A stretch of DNA of 36,290 nt from Flavobacteriaceae bacterium (GTDB lineage: Bacteria; Bacteroidota; Bacteroidia; Flavobacteriales; Flavobacteriaceae), in contig JANSXF010000045.1 in assembly GCA_024743095.1 (NCBI GenBank), forward strand, positions 1 through 36,290, written 5' to 3'. Numbering within the stretch: the stretch's first letter is position 1; each line of letters begins with the position of its first letter. This document shows, piece by piece, positions 1 to 8,076 of the stretch. Both the position numbers and the translations under genes were made by a program. The notes beneath the pieces are model-generated. The model was not told the origin of the DNA. It saw only the letters and a program-made list of their open reading frames with translations, and searched no databases.

Positions 1-3000
1 GTTCAGGGAAATGTTCCTGACCCGGATAAAAGAAGCATCCGAAACCGCAGCATCGCTACTGAGTTGGAGGTCGCCATTGCCCACCCCAAAGGCCAATCCC
101 GAGGAAGCCACTTGAACGGGTTTCATATCTCCGGGTTCCTGCCATCTGTCGAGAAGCTCCACACTGGCATTTCTGGGAAATCCCGGTACGGCATCGTTCT
201 GAAAATTGTTGAACCCCTCTTGTTTTTTGAACTGGAGGAACACATCAAAGGTCAGGTTCCCCCAACTGATCGTATTGCCCAGTCCCCCATAAAAACTAGG
301 GGCCAAGTCCGCAATAAATTGTCGGTCCTCGTTACTGGTGATGGCCCCGTCCCCATTGAAATCCTCTATCTCGTATTGTCCTGTTTCGGGGTCGACCCCC
401 AAGGAACGGTAGAGCTTCACAATGGACAAGGGCTCCCCGATGACATATTGATTGGCGAAGGTGGAGGTCTCCAAGCCATCAAAACGCACCAATTTGCTCC
501 GGGGTACGGTCAGGTTCAAGGTCGTCGACCATTTAAAACGGCCCTTTGACAGATTGATGGAACGCAGGTCCAGCTCCAGGCCGGAGTTCTCCACGGTCGC
601 ATCGAAATTCCCTGTCAGCTCCGAAAAGCCCGTTGTGGCAGCCAAGGGCACTCCCACCAACTGATTGGAGGAGCGGTTCCGGTACCATGCGGCATTGAGA
701 AATACCCGATCCTTAAAGAACCCCAGTTCAAGGCCTGCTTCCAGTTTGTTGGTCGCCTCCCAACCAAAGGCCGGATTGAAAATTCCCGTGGGACTTAAGA
801 TGGACACCCCTGAATAATCCTCTCCAACAATGGTGTAGGTATCCAAAAACTGATAGTCACCAATATTATCGCTGCCTGTGGTCCCATAACTGCCCCGCAG
901 TTTCCCGAAGCTCAAAAAAGTGCTCTCTGCGAACAGCTTCTCTTTGGAAAATATCCAGGCCAGTCCCACCGCGCCAAAGTTCCCGAATTGCCTACCGGGC
1001 CCAAATCGGGACGAGCCGTCCCTTCTACCCGTCAGGTTCAGGATATACCGGTCCAACAATTGGAGGTTGACCCTCCCAAAGACGGCATTGTACCGATAAT
1101 CGCTATCGGAACTCCCACGTGCCTCCACCTCATCGGCCGCTGCCATATTATTGATCAGGGCATTGGTCGGAAATCCCCGTCCACGGAGGACAAGCTGTTC
1201 GGTGGTCTCCTGTTGGAAGGTCGTCCCCACCAGCACATCCATGGAAAGTACATCCCACTCTTGTTTCCATTGCAATTGGGGCTCCACGATCCAAGAGGTC
1301 CTTTGGGACTGATTGGTGGTCAGGCTGGAATAGTTTTGTGGCGTAAAATTGAACATTGGGTTACGGGCCGAACTGGGCAGGGCCCGGTAGGAATCCAAGC
1401 GATAATCCGTATAGCCGAGACTACTGCGCAGCTCAAGACCCTCCCACAGCTCATAGGAAATCATGGCATTGGCCAGCACGGTACTGGTCTTCACCCCTAC
1501 CTTTTCCTCCAAGGAGGCCAATGGATTGTTCCAGGTATTGTTCTCCCAATTCAAATTGCCTTCCTCATCATACAAGGCCGGGGCGTTGGGCGCCAGGGTA
1601 TACGCTTGAGAAGAAAGATCGATACTGGGCACTAGGTTATCCTCATGGGTATAGCTGGTGGAGAGGTTCAACAGGAACCGCTCATTGCTGGAGCGATGGT
1701 TGATGTTGCTATGAACCGTGGCCCGCTTATAATTGGAATCCCCGGGAAATACCGTGGTTTCGTCCAACAGGGCCCCACTGACCAAAAACTGGGTCTGGGC
1801 ACTCCCGCCGGAGATGGACAATTGGGCATTGTTCCGGTAAGCGGTGCCCCCGATGAGTTCCTGTTGCCAATCGGTGTAACGGTTGCTGTCCCACAGGGTA
1901 ATATCGGGCCAAAAACTATCAAAAACGGGGTTCTCGAGCGAGGCCTCGAATCCATCGTTGATGACCCCTTCACGGCGTACTTCCAGATACTGCTCAGTGT
2001 TCATCAGGTCCACAAAGTTGGAGACCTGTCCAAAGGTGGTACTCAGATGCGCATCAAAGCGCGTTTTTCCGGCCCTCCCCTTTTTGGTGGTGATCAGCAC
2101 TACTCCATTGGCCCCACGGGATCCATAGATGGCCGTGGCATCGGCATCCTTGAGCACTTCGATACTCTCGATATCGTTGGGATTGATGGCATTCAGAGGG
2201 CTGATATCACTGCCAAGGATAAACCGTGACACATCATCGGAACCCAAGGACTGGGAACCGAAGGGCACCCCATCCACGATATATAGCGGATCGGTGACCC
2301 CATTGATAAAATTCTGTCCTCGTACCTCCACGGAAAACCCACCTCCGGGCACTCCGGTATTCTGGACGATATTGACCCCTGACATTTGGCCTTGCATGGC
2401 CGCCAAGGCGTTGCCCACGGGCTGTTTATCGATTACAGTAGCCTTTACCGTGGCAATGTTCCCTGTTCTCTCCCTTTCGGTCACTTTATAGTAGCCCGCA
2501 TTGAGCACTACCTCGTCGAGTTCCTGCACGCCTTCCTTAAGCTTAACATTGACTGATGTTCGTTGTCCGACAGTTATTTCTTGAGTATCATAACCGACAC
2601 TGGTAAAGACCAGTACGTGGTCAGGGCTGGGGACGGTGATTTGATAGTTGCCGTCGAAATCCGTTGCCGTGCCCAAGGTTGTTCCTTTTACCATTACGGT
2701 GACCCCGGGTATGGGGGTTCCTGCTTGGTCGGTGACGGTTCCGCTAACCTGTTGTTGTTCGTTCTTTTTTCGCTCCTTGATCAAGATGGTGTTGTTCTTG
2801 GTCACTACCACATTGAGGTTGGCTTTGGACAGGCTTTTGTTGATGAGCTTGTCCATTCGGATGGTGCCTTTCTTCAACTCGATTTTGGGCAGGTCTTTCA
2901 ACAGTCCTTCATGGTAGATGAACATATACTCCTTGGTCTGGGACTTGATGATCCGAAAGACCTCTTCGACGGATACGGTCTTGTCCGCATCGATCATGAT

Positions 3001-3132
3001 CCGTTGGGACATGCTTTCCTTGGGGGTCAATCCGAATGTAGCTACACAAAATAAGAGTACTAGTGTCCGCATAATGCATTTAAGTATCCCATCTATTTTA
3101 GGATAGCGGGGATCTCTTTTATTAATTTCCAT
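1..3132 (-). CDS. SusC/RagA-like TonB-dependent outer membrane receptor, C-terminus cut by window edge
   Basis: Outer membrane receptor that would import a glycan or other ligand with a SusD partner, driven by TonB. The 1044 visible residues begin with a signal region (hydrophobic stretch ending near TPKES), then an STN domain (about 45-110) of the kind that talks to a FecR anti-sigma factor, a carboxypeptidase-like beta-sandwich (about 120-200, 'SGTVTDQAGTPIPGVTV'), a plug with 'IEVLKDADATAIYGSRGANG', and most of the barrel. The barrel stops at 'FIRVRNISLN', so roughly the last 70-80 residues and any SusD gene lie left of the window. I chose the ATG at 3132, in frame with the ATG at 3072, because related receptors carry such an N-terminal tail before the membrane segment. 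It lies downstream of the anti-sigma gene on the same strand. Substrate unknown. Confidence 0.93.
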   Translation of the reverse strand, partial: MEINKRDPRYPKIDGILKCIMRTLVLLFCVATFGLTPKESMSQRIMIDADKTVSVEEVFRIIKSQTKEYMFIYHEGLLKDLPKIELKKGTIRMDKLINKSLSKANLNVVVTKNNTILIKERKKNEQQQVSGTVTDQAGTPIPGVTVMVKGTTLGTATDFDGNYQITVPSPDHVLVFTSVGYDTQEITVGQRTSVNVKLKEGVQELDEVVLNAGYYKVTERERTGNIATVKATVIDKQPVGNALAAMQGQMSGVNIVQNTGVPGGGFSVEVRGQNFINGVTDPLYIVDGVPFGSQSLGSDDVSRFILGSDISPLNAINPNDIESIEVLKDADATAIYGSRGANGVVLITTKKGRAGKTRFDAHLSTTFGQVSNFVDLMNTEQYLEVRREGVINDGFEASLENPVFDSFWPDITLWDSNRYTDWQQELIGGTAYRNNAQLSISGGSAQTQFLVSGALLDETTVFPGDSNYKRATVHSNINHRSSNERFLLNLSTSYTHEDNLVPSIDLSSQAYTLAPNAPALYDEEGNLNWENNTWNNPLASLEEKVGVKTSTVLANAMISYELWEGLELRSSLGYTDYRLDSYRALPSSARNPMFNFTPQNYSSLTTNQSQRTSWIVEPQLQWKQEWDVLSMDVLVGTTFQQETTEQLVLRGRGFPTNALINNMAAADEVEARGSSDSDYRYNAVFGRVNLQLLDRYILNLTGRRDGSSRFGPGRQFGNFGAVGLAWIFSKEKLFAESTFLSFGKLRGSYGTTGSDNIGDYQFLDTYTIVGEDYSGVSILSPTGIFNPAFGWEATNKLEAGLELGFFKDRVFLNAAWYRNRSSNQLVGVPLAATTGFSELTGNFDATVENSGLELDLRSINLSKGRFKWSTTLNLTVPRSKLVRFDGLETSTFANQYVIGEPLSIVKLYRSLGVDPETGQYEIEDFNGDGAITSNEDRQFIADLAPSFYGGLGNTISWGNLTFDVFLQFKKQEGFNNFQNDAVPGFPRNASVELLDRWQEPGDMKPVQVASSGLAFGVGNGDLQLSSDAAVSDASFIRVRNISLN

Positions 3133-3230
3133 AAATTTGAGTGTTACTTGTTAGTTATTTAACTGATAATGACGTTAGGGGGGTATAGTCTGAACTGTCC
3201 AGGTGCCGGCTATATTCCTCCTTTTTCCAC

Positions 3231-3250
3231 TTGCCGTGGAGGCAATTATT
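3231..3250 (+). terminator. Weak hairpin with T-rich tail between susC and anti-sigma gene
   Basis: TTGCC and GGCAA form a 5-bp stem around a 5-nt loop (3231-3245), followed by TTATT on the plus strand. It sits in the 216-bp gap between the first anti-sigma gene and its susC, both on the minus strand. It is short and could be chance. It is noted because a much stronger plus-strand hairpin occupies the same place in the second locus. Confidence 0.2.
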
Positions 3251-3348
3251 TCATACTCTGCTAGGTTTTTGGTTTCATTGTTTTCGGTTTTAGTTGTTAT
3301 TGGTTTTTCGTTTATAGTTTTTGGTTATGGGTTGTCACTATTTACTTT

Positions 3349-4512
3349 TCATTTTAAGACAATCGTGTTTTGGTGGATCTCATAGGTCTGGATGATATTG
3401 GTTTGCATCAGGGCCGATAAAACTTCCTCGATCGTATATTTTTTGTTGATGGAACCGATAAAGCGTTCTTCTTTTAACCTGTCGTTTTCAAAGACCACTT
3501 CCATATCGTACCATCGTTCCAATACCTTCATGATATCTTCAAGCGGGGTATAGTCAAAACTGAAAATGCCTTCTTTCCAGGAGACGATATCGAACACGTT
3601 CACATGGGAAAGGGAGACGGTCTTGTTTTGGGTATTGTAGCTGAATTGCTGGTCGGGTTGGAGGCCTTGTATGTTCCCTTCGTAGGAGAGGGCCACCTTG
3701 CCTTCGACCAGGGTGGTATAGACCACTGCCTCATTTTGATAGGCCTTGATGTTGAACTCGGTGCCCAATACTTCCACTTTTTGGTCCTTATGGTTCACTT
3801 GGAACTGGGATCCCCCGTGTTCCGTACTGGGCGAGACATCAAAATAAGCCTCTCCGTACACCAGTTCAATGATCCTTGGTTCTCCGTTAGTAAAGGCCAC
3901 TGGATATTTCAACTGGGATTCCGAGTTGAGCCATACCTTGGTCCCGTCCGCTAGGGTCAGGAAGAATTGGCCTCCCCTTGGAACGGTCAATGTATTGGTT
4001 TTTGGCCCTTCATTGTTCTTTGTCGGTGGAGAGGTATAAACCAACTCCTCGCCGTTGCTTGTGACGTTATGAGATTGGTAGCGGGCCCCTTTTTCAAGAG
4101 TGATATTTGATCCATCTTCCAGGGTAAGGGTCGCCTTGTCCGTTCCCGGCTGGATCGTGTTGTCCACGATAATGGGGGCTTTGGAAATTGGTTCTTTGTC
4201 TTCCCGGCCCAGGAAAAGGGCAAGGGACACGATAAGAAGGATCGAAGCGGCGGCGGCCAATGACCGGGTCCACAACTTTCGGACCTTCTTTTGTCGTTCT
4301 CCATTGCGGATGTTGTGGAGCAGTTTTCTTTTCTCCTGCTCGGTGTCAAAGTCTTTCATGATATGGTCTATGGCATAATGGGTGCGGACAAGGGATTGGA
4401 ACTGCTCGGTATGGCCGGGGTCTTTGAGCCCATGTGCCAGTTCGTCCAGTTCTTGGCCAGTGGCTGCCTGGTTCAAATATTTTACGATAAGATGTTGTAT
4501 CCGGGGGGTCAT
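3349..4512 (-). CDS. FecR-family anti-sigma factor
   Basis: Inner membrane regulator that holds an ECF sigma factor and receives a signal from the STN domain of the partner SusC receptor. It has 387 residues: a cytoplasmic N-terminal sigma-binding part, one membrane helix (about 84-102, rich in A, I and L, after WTRS), a periplasmic FecR domain ('TLTVPRGGQFFLTLADGTKV', about 176-300) and a C-terminal DUF4974/STN-like domain (about 318-387, 'FDYTPLEDIMKVLERWY'). Its start is 103 bp from the divergent ECF sigma gene and its end is 216 bp from susC on the same strand, the normal order of a sigma/anti-sigma/SusC system. Confidence 0.93.
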   Translation of the reverse strand: MTPRIQHLIVKYLNQAATGQELDELAHGLKDPGHTEQFQSLVRTHYAIDHIMKDFDTEQEKRKLLHNIRNGERQKKVRKLWTRSLAAAASILLIVSLALFLGREDKEPISKAPIIVDNTIQPGTDKATLTLEDGSNITLEKGARYQSHNVTSNGEELVYTSPPTKNNEGPKTNTLTVPRGGQFFLTLADGTKVWLNSESQLKYPVAFTNGEPRIIELVYGEAYFDVSPSTEHGGSQFQVNHKDQKVEVLGTEFNIKAYQNEAVVYTTLVEGKVALSYEGNIQGLQPDQQFSYNTQNKTVSLSHVNVFDIVSWKEGIFSFDYTPLEDIMKVLERWYDMEVVFENDRLKEERFIGSINKKYTIEEVLSALMQTNIIQTYEIHQNTIVLK

Positions 4513-4615
4513 GGAACTGATGTTCTTGTGTAGCTATTAAGACCACCAAATCCACCTCCCCTAAACCGTTTTATAATTTTTTTTTCATATTTACCTAACC
4601 ATAAGGTGAAAATCA

Positions 4616-5230
4616 ATGCATATGCAAGGACAATCTGACAGGGATTATGGGAATGAGGCTGTTTTGGTGTACGATTTGCAGCGGGGTGAGGAAGCGGCCT
4701 ATGCTTTTTTGATGGATCGCTACCACCATAGGCTGTGCCTGTATGCCTATAGTTTCTGCAAGGACCATGACCTGGCCGCGGACATGGTCCAGAACGTGAT
4801 GCTGCGCCTTTGGAAAAAAAGGGATCGTCTGCGTACGGGTTCCAGTGTCCGTAGCCTACTCTACCGCTCGGTGTACAATGAGTTCCTGGACCAGTACAAG
4901 CACCGCAAGTTCATCCTGAACCTGGAAAAGGAGTATATGACCGCTATAAATACCCTTGTGGAGGAGGATGAAACGAGTCTGGACCGCTTGATACAGCATG
5001 TCCGGCGGGAAATCGAGGACTTGAGCCCCAAGTGCAGGGAAATCTTTCTGCTGAGCAAAAAGGAAGGATTGACCAACAATGAGATCGCGGAACATCTCAA
5101 CCTTTCGGTCAAGACGGTGGAGAGCCAGATGACCCGTGCCTATGCCCAGATCCGAAAAAAGGTGGGGGAAAAACTACAGGGGATTTTGATCTTTATGTTC
5201 GGTCTGCCTATCCGGGTGCAAGACGCTTAA
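4616..5230 (+). CDS. ECF-type RNA polymerase sigma factor (Bacteroidetes FecI-like)
   Basis: Alternative sigma factor of 204 residues, expected to switch on the neighbouring SusC locus when released by the FecR-type protein encoded divergently. Region 2 spans about residues 25-95 ('DLAADMVQNVMLRLWKKRD' core) and region 4 about 140-190, with a helix-turn-helix 'NNEIAEHLNLSVKTVESQM'. Length is normal for the family. The ATG at 4616 is followed by a second in-frame ATG at 4622, and either could be used. The stop TAA (5228-5230) overlaps the stop of the convergent lipoprotein gene. Confidence 0.93.
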   Translation: MHMQGQSDRDYGNEAVLVYDLQRGEEAAYAFLMDRYHHRLCLYAYSFCKDHDLAADMVQNVMLRLWKKRDRLRTGSSVRSLLYRSVYNEFLDQYKHRKFILNLEKEYMTAINTLVEEDETSLDRLIQHVRREIEDLSPKCREIFLLSKKEGLTNNEIAEHLNLSVKTVESQMTRAYAQIRKKVGEKLQGILIFMFGLPIRVQDA

Positions 5231-5715
5231 GGAAATTCCTCAAGGGTTCCCCGAAAACTGCCTTCGGTGATCTTCAGAAAATTTTCGATGCTTTTTCCTC
5301 CCTGGGCCTCTGGAAACAGTTCGAACGAAAAGTTGCCAGTCACCGTTCCGTTGGATTCGTTGTAGGATTTCACCACAAAAGTGGCCATTTCCGGTTCTTG
5401 TAGAGTGTATTGTGCCACTATGGCATCCCCACCTAGCGTATCATAATAAAGCGCCTTTTCCTTTTCCACTGTGTAGGTTCCCACTCCTTTAAATTTTGTC
5501 TTTACCATCAACACGCCATTGTCGAGTCCTTTTCCAACGGCCAAGAAGACGAGCGTATCGTTCTCCATCAACTGTAGTTCAGTGTTTCCCTCCCAAAGGT
5601 GTTCATCCTTTTGGGCGGTAAAGGTGTTGATGGCCAAGGGGGGCTGGGTGTCATCATCGGAATTACAGCCCAGGATCAGTAAAAAAGGTAGTAGGAAAAG
5701 ATAAAAAGGTTTCAT
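5227..5715 (-). CDS. Small lipoprotein, resembles DUF6252-type proteins
   Basis: A 162-residue exported lipoprotein of unknown function. The N-terminus MKPFYLFLLPFLLILGC is a clear type II signal with the lipobox ending at Cys17, followed by acidic NSDDD, which in Bacteroidetes often marks surface-exposed lipoproteins. The rest is predicted beta-rich, with 'INTFTAQKD' and 'NDTLVFLAVGKG', and recalls the DUF6252 family; that assignment is from memory of the pattern. The ATG at 5715 was chosen because it starts the signal peptide; the frame stays open further upstream without one. A decayed second copy lies at 6371-6530. The gene is convergent with the sigma gene and shares the TTAA stop sequence with it. 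Confidence 0.75.
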   Translation of the reverse strand: MKPFYLFLLPFLLILGCNSDDDTQPPLAINTFTAQKDEHLWEGNTELQLMENDTLVFLAVGKGLDNGVLMVKTKFKGVGTYTVEKEKALYYDTLGGDAIVAQYTLQEPEMATFVVKSYNESNGTVTGNFSFELFPEAQGGKSIENFLKITEGSFRGTLEEFP

Positions 5716-5729
5716 TGGTCTTTTTTTGG

Positions 5730-5885
5730 TTAGATGGCCAAACGCCCAAGAGGTTGCCTTGAAATGCCATAGACCAGTGCCATCCCCAAAACCCAAGTTT
5801 CCTTATTGCGCCGGTCATCTAGGGCTTTGTCCATCGCAGACCAAGCATCAGGTACTCCTTGGATTGATCCTATCGTTCCTTTCAT
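5730..5885 (-). CDS. Short reading frame (51 residues) just upstream of the lipoprotein
   Basis: An ATG at 5885, preceded by an in-frame stop, opens 51 codons ending at a TAA 14 bp before the lipoprotein start. The middle reads 'AMDKALDDRRNKETWVLGM'. I do not recognise it. It may be a real small protein, a leader peptide, or the tail of a lost gene. In its favour, a related but frameshifted sequence ('QKALDDHGHKGT' in one frame) lies upstream of the decayed lipoprotein copy at 6560-6690, so the pair seems to have been duplicated together. Confidence 0.35.
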   Translation of the reverse strand: MKGTIGSIQGVPDAWSAMDKALDDRRNKETWVLGMALVYGISRQPLGRLAI

Positions 5886-6022
5886 CGAATTGAAGGTGGT
5901 TTATTTGCAGGAGTATCCTTATCCCTTTAGTTTCGACGTTCAATATCCATCCGATGGTACTGGCAAGATCCTTTGGTTTTTAAAATATGGCAGCCTGCCG
6001 TCCCGTAACCGGAAAAGTGAAT

Positions 6023-6322
6023 TCATTTACCCGGGTCAGTTGTCGGGGGTGGGCTGTTTTTTTCCTGTTTGAATTCCACTCCTGCCTTTGTGCACAATGC
6101 GATAATTTCCAAAAGCGTTTTTTTGCCGCAATTCCTAAAACCACCTATGACCCGTAACGATACCTTACCGATATCCGAAACTTTAAGATCACTGTTCGTT
6201 ATGAATGAGGTCTTTTCTACCCCAAAGGCTTTTGCATTGTTATAAAGTACATTTTGTGTCCGTACACTTAGGTTACAATCCCTGATAAAAGAATCCTTGT
6301 CTATTTTTGGCTTATCCTTCAT
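6023..6322 (-). CDS. Small protein resembling the RNA polymerase alpha C-terminal domain
   Basis: A 99-residue protein. Residues about 17-75 ('LSVRTQNVLYNNAKAFG', then 'FRNCGKKTLLEIIALC') match the layout of the alpha-CTD helix-hairpin-helix fold: LSVR-x-x-N-x-L at the start and an arginine/asparagine-glycine-KK-T/S-L-x-E-I turn at the end. In RpoA this fold binds UP elements and activators. Here it stands alone, without the alpha N-terminal domain, and with a charged, proline-rich tail. It may be a DNA-binding regulator or an RNA polymerase-interacting protein. It lies between the intact and decayed lipoprotein copies, on the same strand. Confidence 0.6.
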   Translation of the reverse strand: MKDKPKIDKDSFIRDCNLSVRTQNVLYNNAKAFGVEKTSFITNSDLKVSDIGKVSLRVIGGFRNCGKKTLLEIIALCTKAGVEFKQEKNSPPPTTDPGK

Positions 6323-6370
6323 ATATGTATAAAGTTAATAATATTCATGGGTACCAAGGAAGTGTAGCTT

Positions 6371-6530
6371 TCATTTCTCGAATATGGGAAAAACGGCAAA
6401 GCTACCGTTGTTCAACCCTTCCCTAATAGCCGAAAACGTTAGGGTATCGTTCGCTGTCAGTTGTAAGTCCGTGGTGCCATCGTCCATTGGGGCGGTAAAG
6501 GTGTTGGTGGCCAAGGGAGGACAGGAAATC
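6371..6530 (-). pseudogene. Decayed second copy of the small lipoprotein gene
   Basis: Read on the minus strand in one frame, this stretch gives 'PPLATNTFTAPMDDGT', then 'DLQLTANDTLTFSAIREGLN', ending in a stop at 6371. It lines up with 'PPLAINTFTAQKDEHLWEG' and 'ELQLMENDTLVFLAVGKGLD' of the lipoprotein at 5227-5715. It lacks the signal peptide and Cys, stops soon after the aligned part and has no sensible start. It is best explained as the remnant of a duplicated gene. Confidence 0.7.
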
Positions 6531-6559
6531 GTCCCAGGGGGTTACACCTAAGGAACAAT

Positions 6560-6690
6560 GGACTATTGCCAAACGCAAGGCGCAAACCTCACGTTCCCTT
6601 ATGGCCATGGTCATCCAGGGCTTTTTGTCCATCGTCCTGTAGCCGGTGACTAACGGATATATTCGGATATTCTCCTATTGTACCGCCCCA
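6560..6690 (-). pseudogene. Remnant related to the 51-residue frame at 5730-5885
   Basis: Nucleotide similarity to 5780-5880 is visible, centred on CATGGTCATCCAGGGCTTT here against CCGGTCATCTAGGGCTTT there. The reading frame is broken, with 'QKALDDHGHKGT' in one frame and MDKK in another. It lies directly upstream of the decayed lipoprotein copy, mirroring the intact pair. Confidence 0.4.
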
Positions 6691-6741
6691 TTTTGACCAC
6701 CTTGCCCTGTATTGTGAAACACCTCGCTGGACATACCTCTC

Positions 6742-7458
6742 ATGAAACGTAAAAAATTCACCATCAAGGAATGGATCCCCGCGGAACGGCCCCGGGAAAA
6801 AATGATGCTTTTTGGAGCGGATTCGCTTTCCAATGCAGAACTCCTGGCCATCTTTATCGGTTCGGGCACCCCAAAAGAGTCGGCGATCGGACTGGCCCAG
6901 CGCATCCTCGATCATTATGATGGCGATCTGGACCGGTTGTCCCATACGCCTGAACGGGAACTGTGCCGTTTCCATGGGATAGGTACCGCCAAGGCGATCA
7001 TACTTAAGGCCGCCTTTGAACTGCACCGCCGCAAGGGGCTTCCCGTACAGGAGGATCATTCCCTTTTCGTGCTGAACGGTAGCGAGGATTGTGTGCGGCT
7101 CTTCCGGGAATACCACGGGGGCAGGTCCGATCGCGAATCCTGGTTCCTCCTGGCGAATTCCGATCGAAGGTTCCTCGGACTGGTGCAGCTTTCGAACTAT
7201 GTGGATACGCCCGATGCCCTGGACGTGGGCGGTCTGCTCGACACCATTCAGGACCACTGTGCCTCAAAGCTGGTGTTCATCCAAAAGGGGGACTTCCAAG
7301 ATCCGGTGCCCAGTGTCCCGGACATTGAACTCTATGAACACCTCAAGTCCACGGCCGAACTTCTCAGGCTGGACCTGATGGATTTTCTTTTGGTCTCCGC
7401 AACTTCCCATTGTAGCTTTGCGGACCTGGATCTGGTCCCGAACCTACCGTTCCGTTAG
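6742..7458 (+). CDS. radC: RadC-family protein with degenerate JAB/MPN domain
   Basis: A 238-residue protein of normal RadC length. The N-terminal part is clearly RadC: 'IKEWIPAERPREKMMLFGA', 'LSNAELLAIFIGSGT', and a helix-hairpin-helix near 'FHGIGTAKAIILKAAFEL'. The C-terminal half aligns with the JAB/MPN domain, but the HNHPSG metal site is replaced by Gln181-Lys182-Gly183-Asp184-Phe185-Gln186. Only the downstream DPxPSxxD stretch (Asp194) survives, and the usual DHIIIG has become 'LMDFLLVS'. It is therefore unlikely to bind zinc in the classical way. The role of RadC is unsettled even in canonical members. The last four bases overlap the convergent gene at 7455. Confidence 0.85.
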   Translation: MKRKKFTIKEWIPAERPREKMMLFGADSLSNAELLAIFIGSGTPKESAIGLAQRILDHYDGDLDRLSHTPERELCRFHGIGTAKAIILKAAFELHRRKGLPVQEDHSLFVLNGSEDCVRLFREYHGGRSDRESWFLLANSDRRFLGLVQLSNYVDTPDALDVGGLLDTIQDHCASKLVFIQKGDFQDPVPSVPDIELYEHLKSTAELLRLDLMDFLLVSATSHCSFADLDLVPNLPFR

Positions 7459-7835
7459 GTTTCCCGCTCCTGTAGGGGGTGGTTGTCCTTGACCACCAAC
7501 AGTATTTTCTCGTTGTCCAATTTGAGGTAGCCCATTTCAAAACAGAAGAAATAGGCGTCACCGGCACGGGTATGGTAGATGTTCGTGTAATAGTCAAAAT
7601 CGAATCCCTTGGCCAGGAGTTCCTCTCGGCTTACCTTTGTCGTTCCGGAGGTCCCTTGGTTGAGCTCCTTGATAATCTTCCGGTTCTTTTTCAGGATGGA
7701 CACGATCTTGCGGACCAATGGGGCATGCCCCGCATTTTTGTTGTAGTTATAGCTGCTGCGGCAGTAATCGTCGCAGAATTTTTTGTCCGAGCGGCCCTCG
7801 ATGGGTTTGTTGCAGAATAAACAGTGCCTTTCCAT
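7455..7835 (-). CDS. Small zinc-finger-like protein of unknown function
   Basis: A 126-residue protein beginning 'MERHCLFCNKPIEGRSDKK', followed by FCDDYC. The spacing CxxC plus CxxxC (Cys5, Cys8 and the later pair) suggests a zinc ribbon, a pattern common in small Bacteroidetes proteins of this length. The C-terminal half, with 'KGFDFDYYTNIYHT' and 'YFFCFEMGYLKLDNEKIL', looks like a compact alpha/beta domain. The ATG at 7835 was chosen because it begins the Cys motif; longer upstream extensions look non-coding. Function unknown. Its stop shares the TTAG sequence with radC. Confidence 0.8.
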   Translation of the reverse strand: MERHCLFCNKPIEGRSDKKFCDDYCRSSYNYNKNAGHAPLVRKIVSILKKNRKIIKELNQGTSGTTKVSREELLAKGFDFDYYTNIYHTRAGDAYFFCFEMGYLKLDNEKILLVVKDNHPLQERET

Positions 7836-7850
7836 AAAAATGCCTTCGAC

Positions 7851-7858
7851 CAAAAATA
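7851..7858 (-). promoter_or_regulatory. Possible Bacteroidetes -7 box upstream of the zinc-finger gene
   Basis: On the minus strand this reads TATTTTTG, a full match to the Bacteroidetes consensus TAnnTTTG, 15 bp upstream of the ATG at 7835. I see no clear -33 TTG, so this is tentative. The rest of the 241-bp divergent gap to comM shows nothing I recognise. Confidence 0.3.
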
Positions 7859-8076
7859 GGGATTTTTGACCATTGCCCTTTTTCCTTCCCTTTTGGACAT
7901 CAAAAGGCAACGGTTTACAAACATTGCACTTGTGCATTGTGCTCCCGCGATCACGGGCATTTATTGTCTTGCCCATTAGCCGGTGAAAAAAAATTAAACG
8001 GATATAAACGGCTGCTGACCGACTATTTACAGGGCTATGGCCAAGCTTTGCCGTAGTAACCCCTAAACCCGGACCC

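Noticed and set aside
64..2491. Several long plus-strand frames opposite the left SusC gene
   Set aside because: They are antisense shadows of a well-conserved TonB receptor and have no recognisable domains.
5806..6072. Plus-strand frame of 88 codons
   Set aside because: It has no recognisable motif and crosses minus-strand features with better support (the 51-residue frame and the alpha-CTD-like gene).
6589..7257. Long minus-strand frame opposite radC
   Set aside because: It is a shadow of radC caused by GC-rich codons; only its last part covers the remnant noted at 6560-6690.
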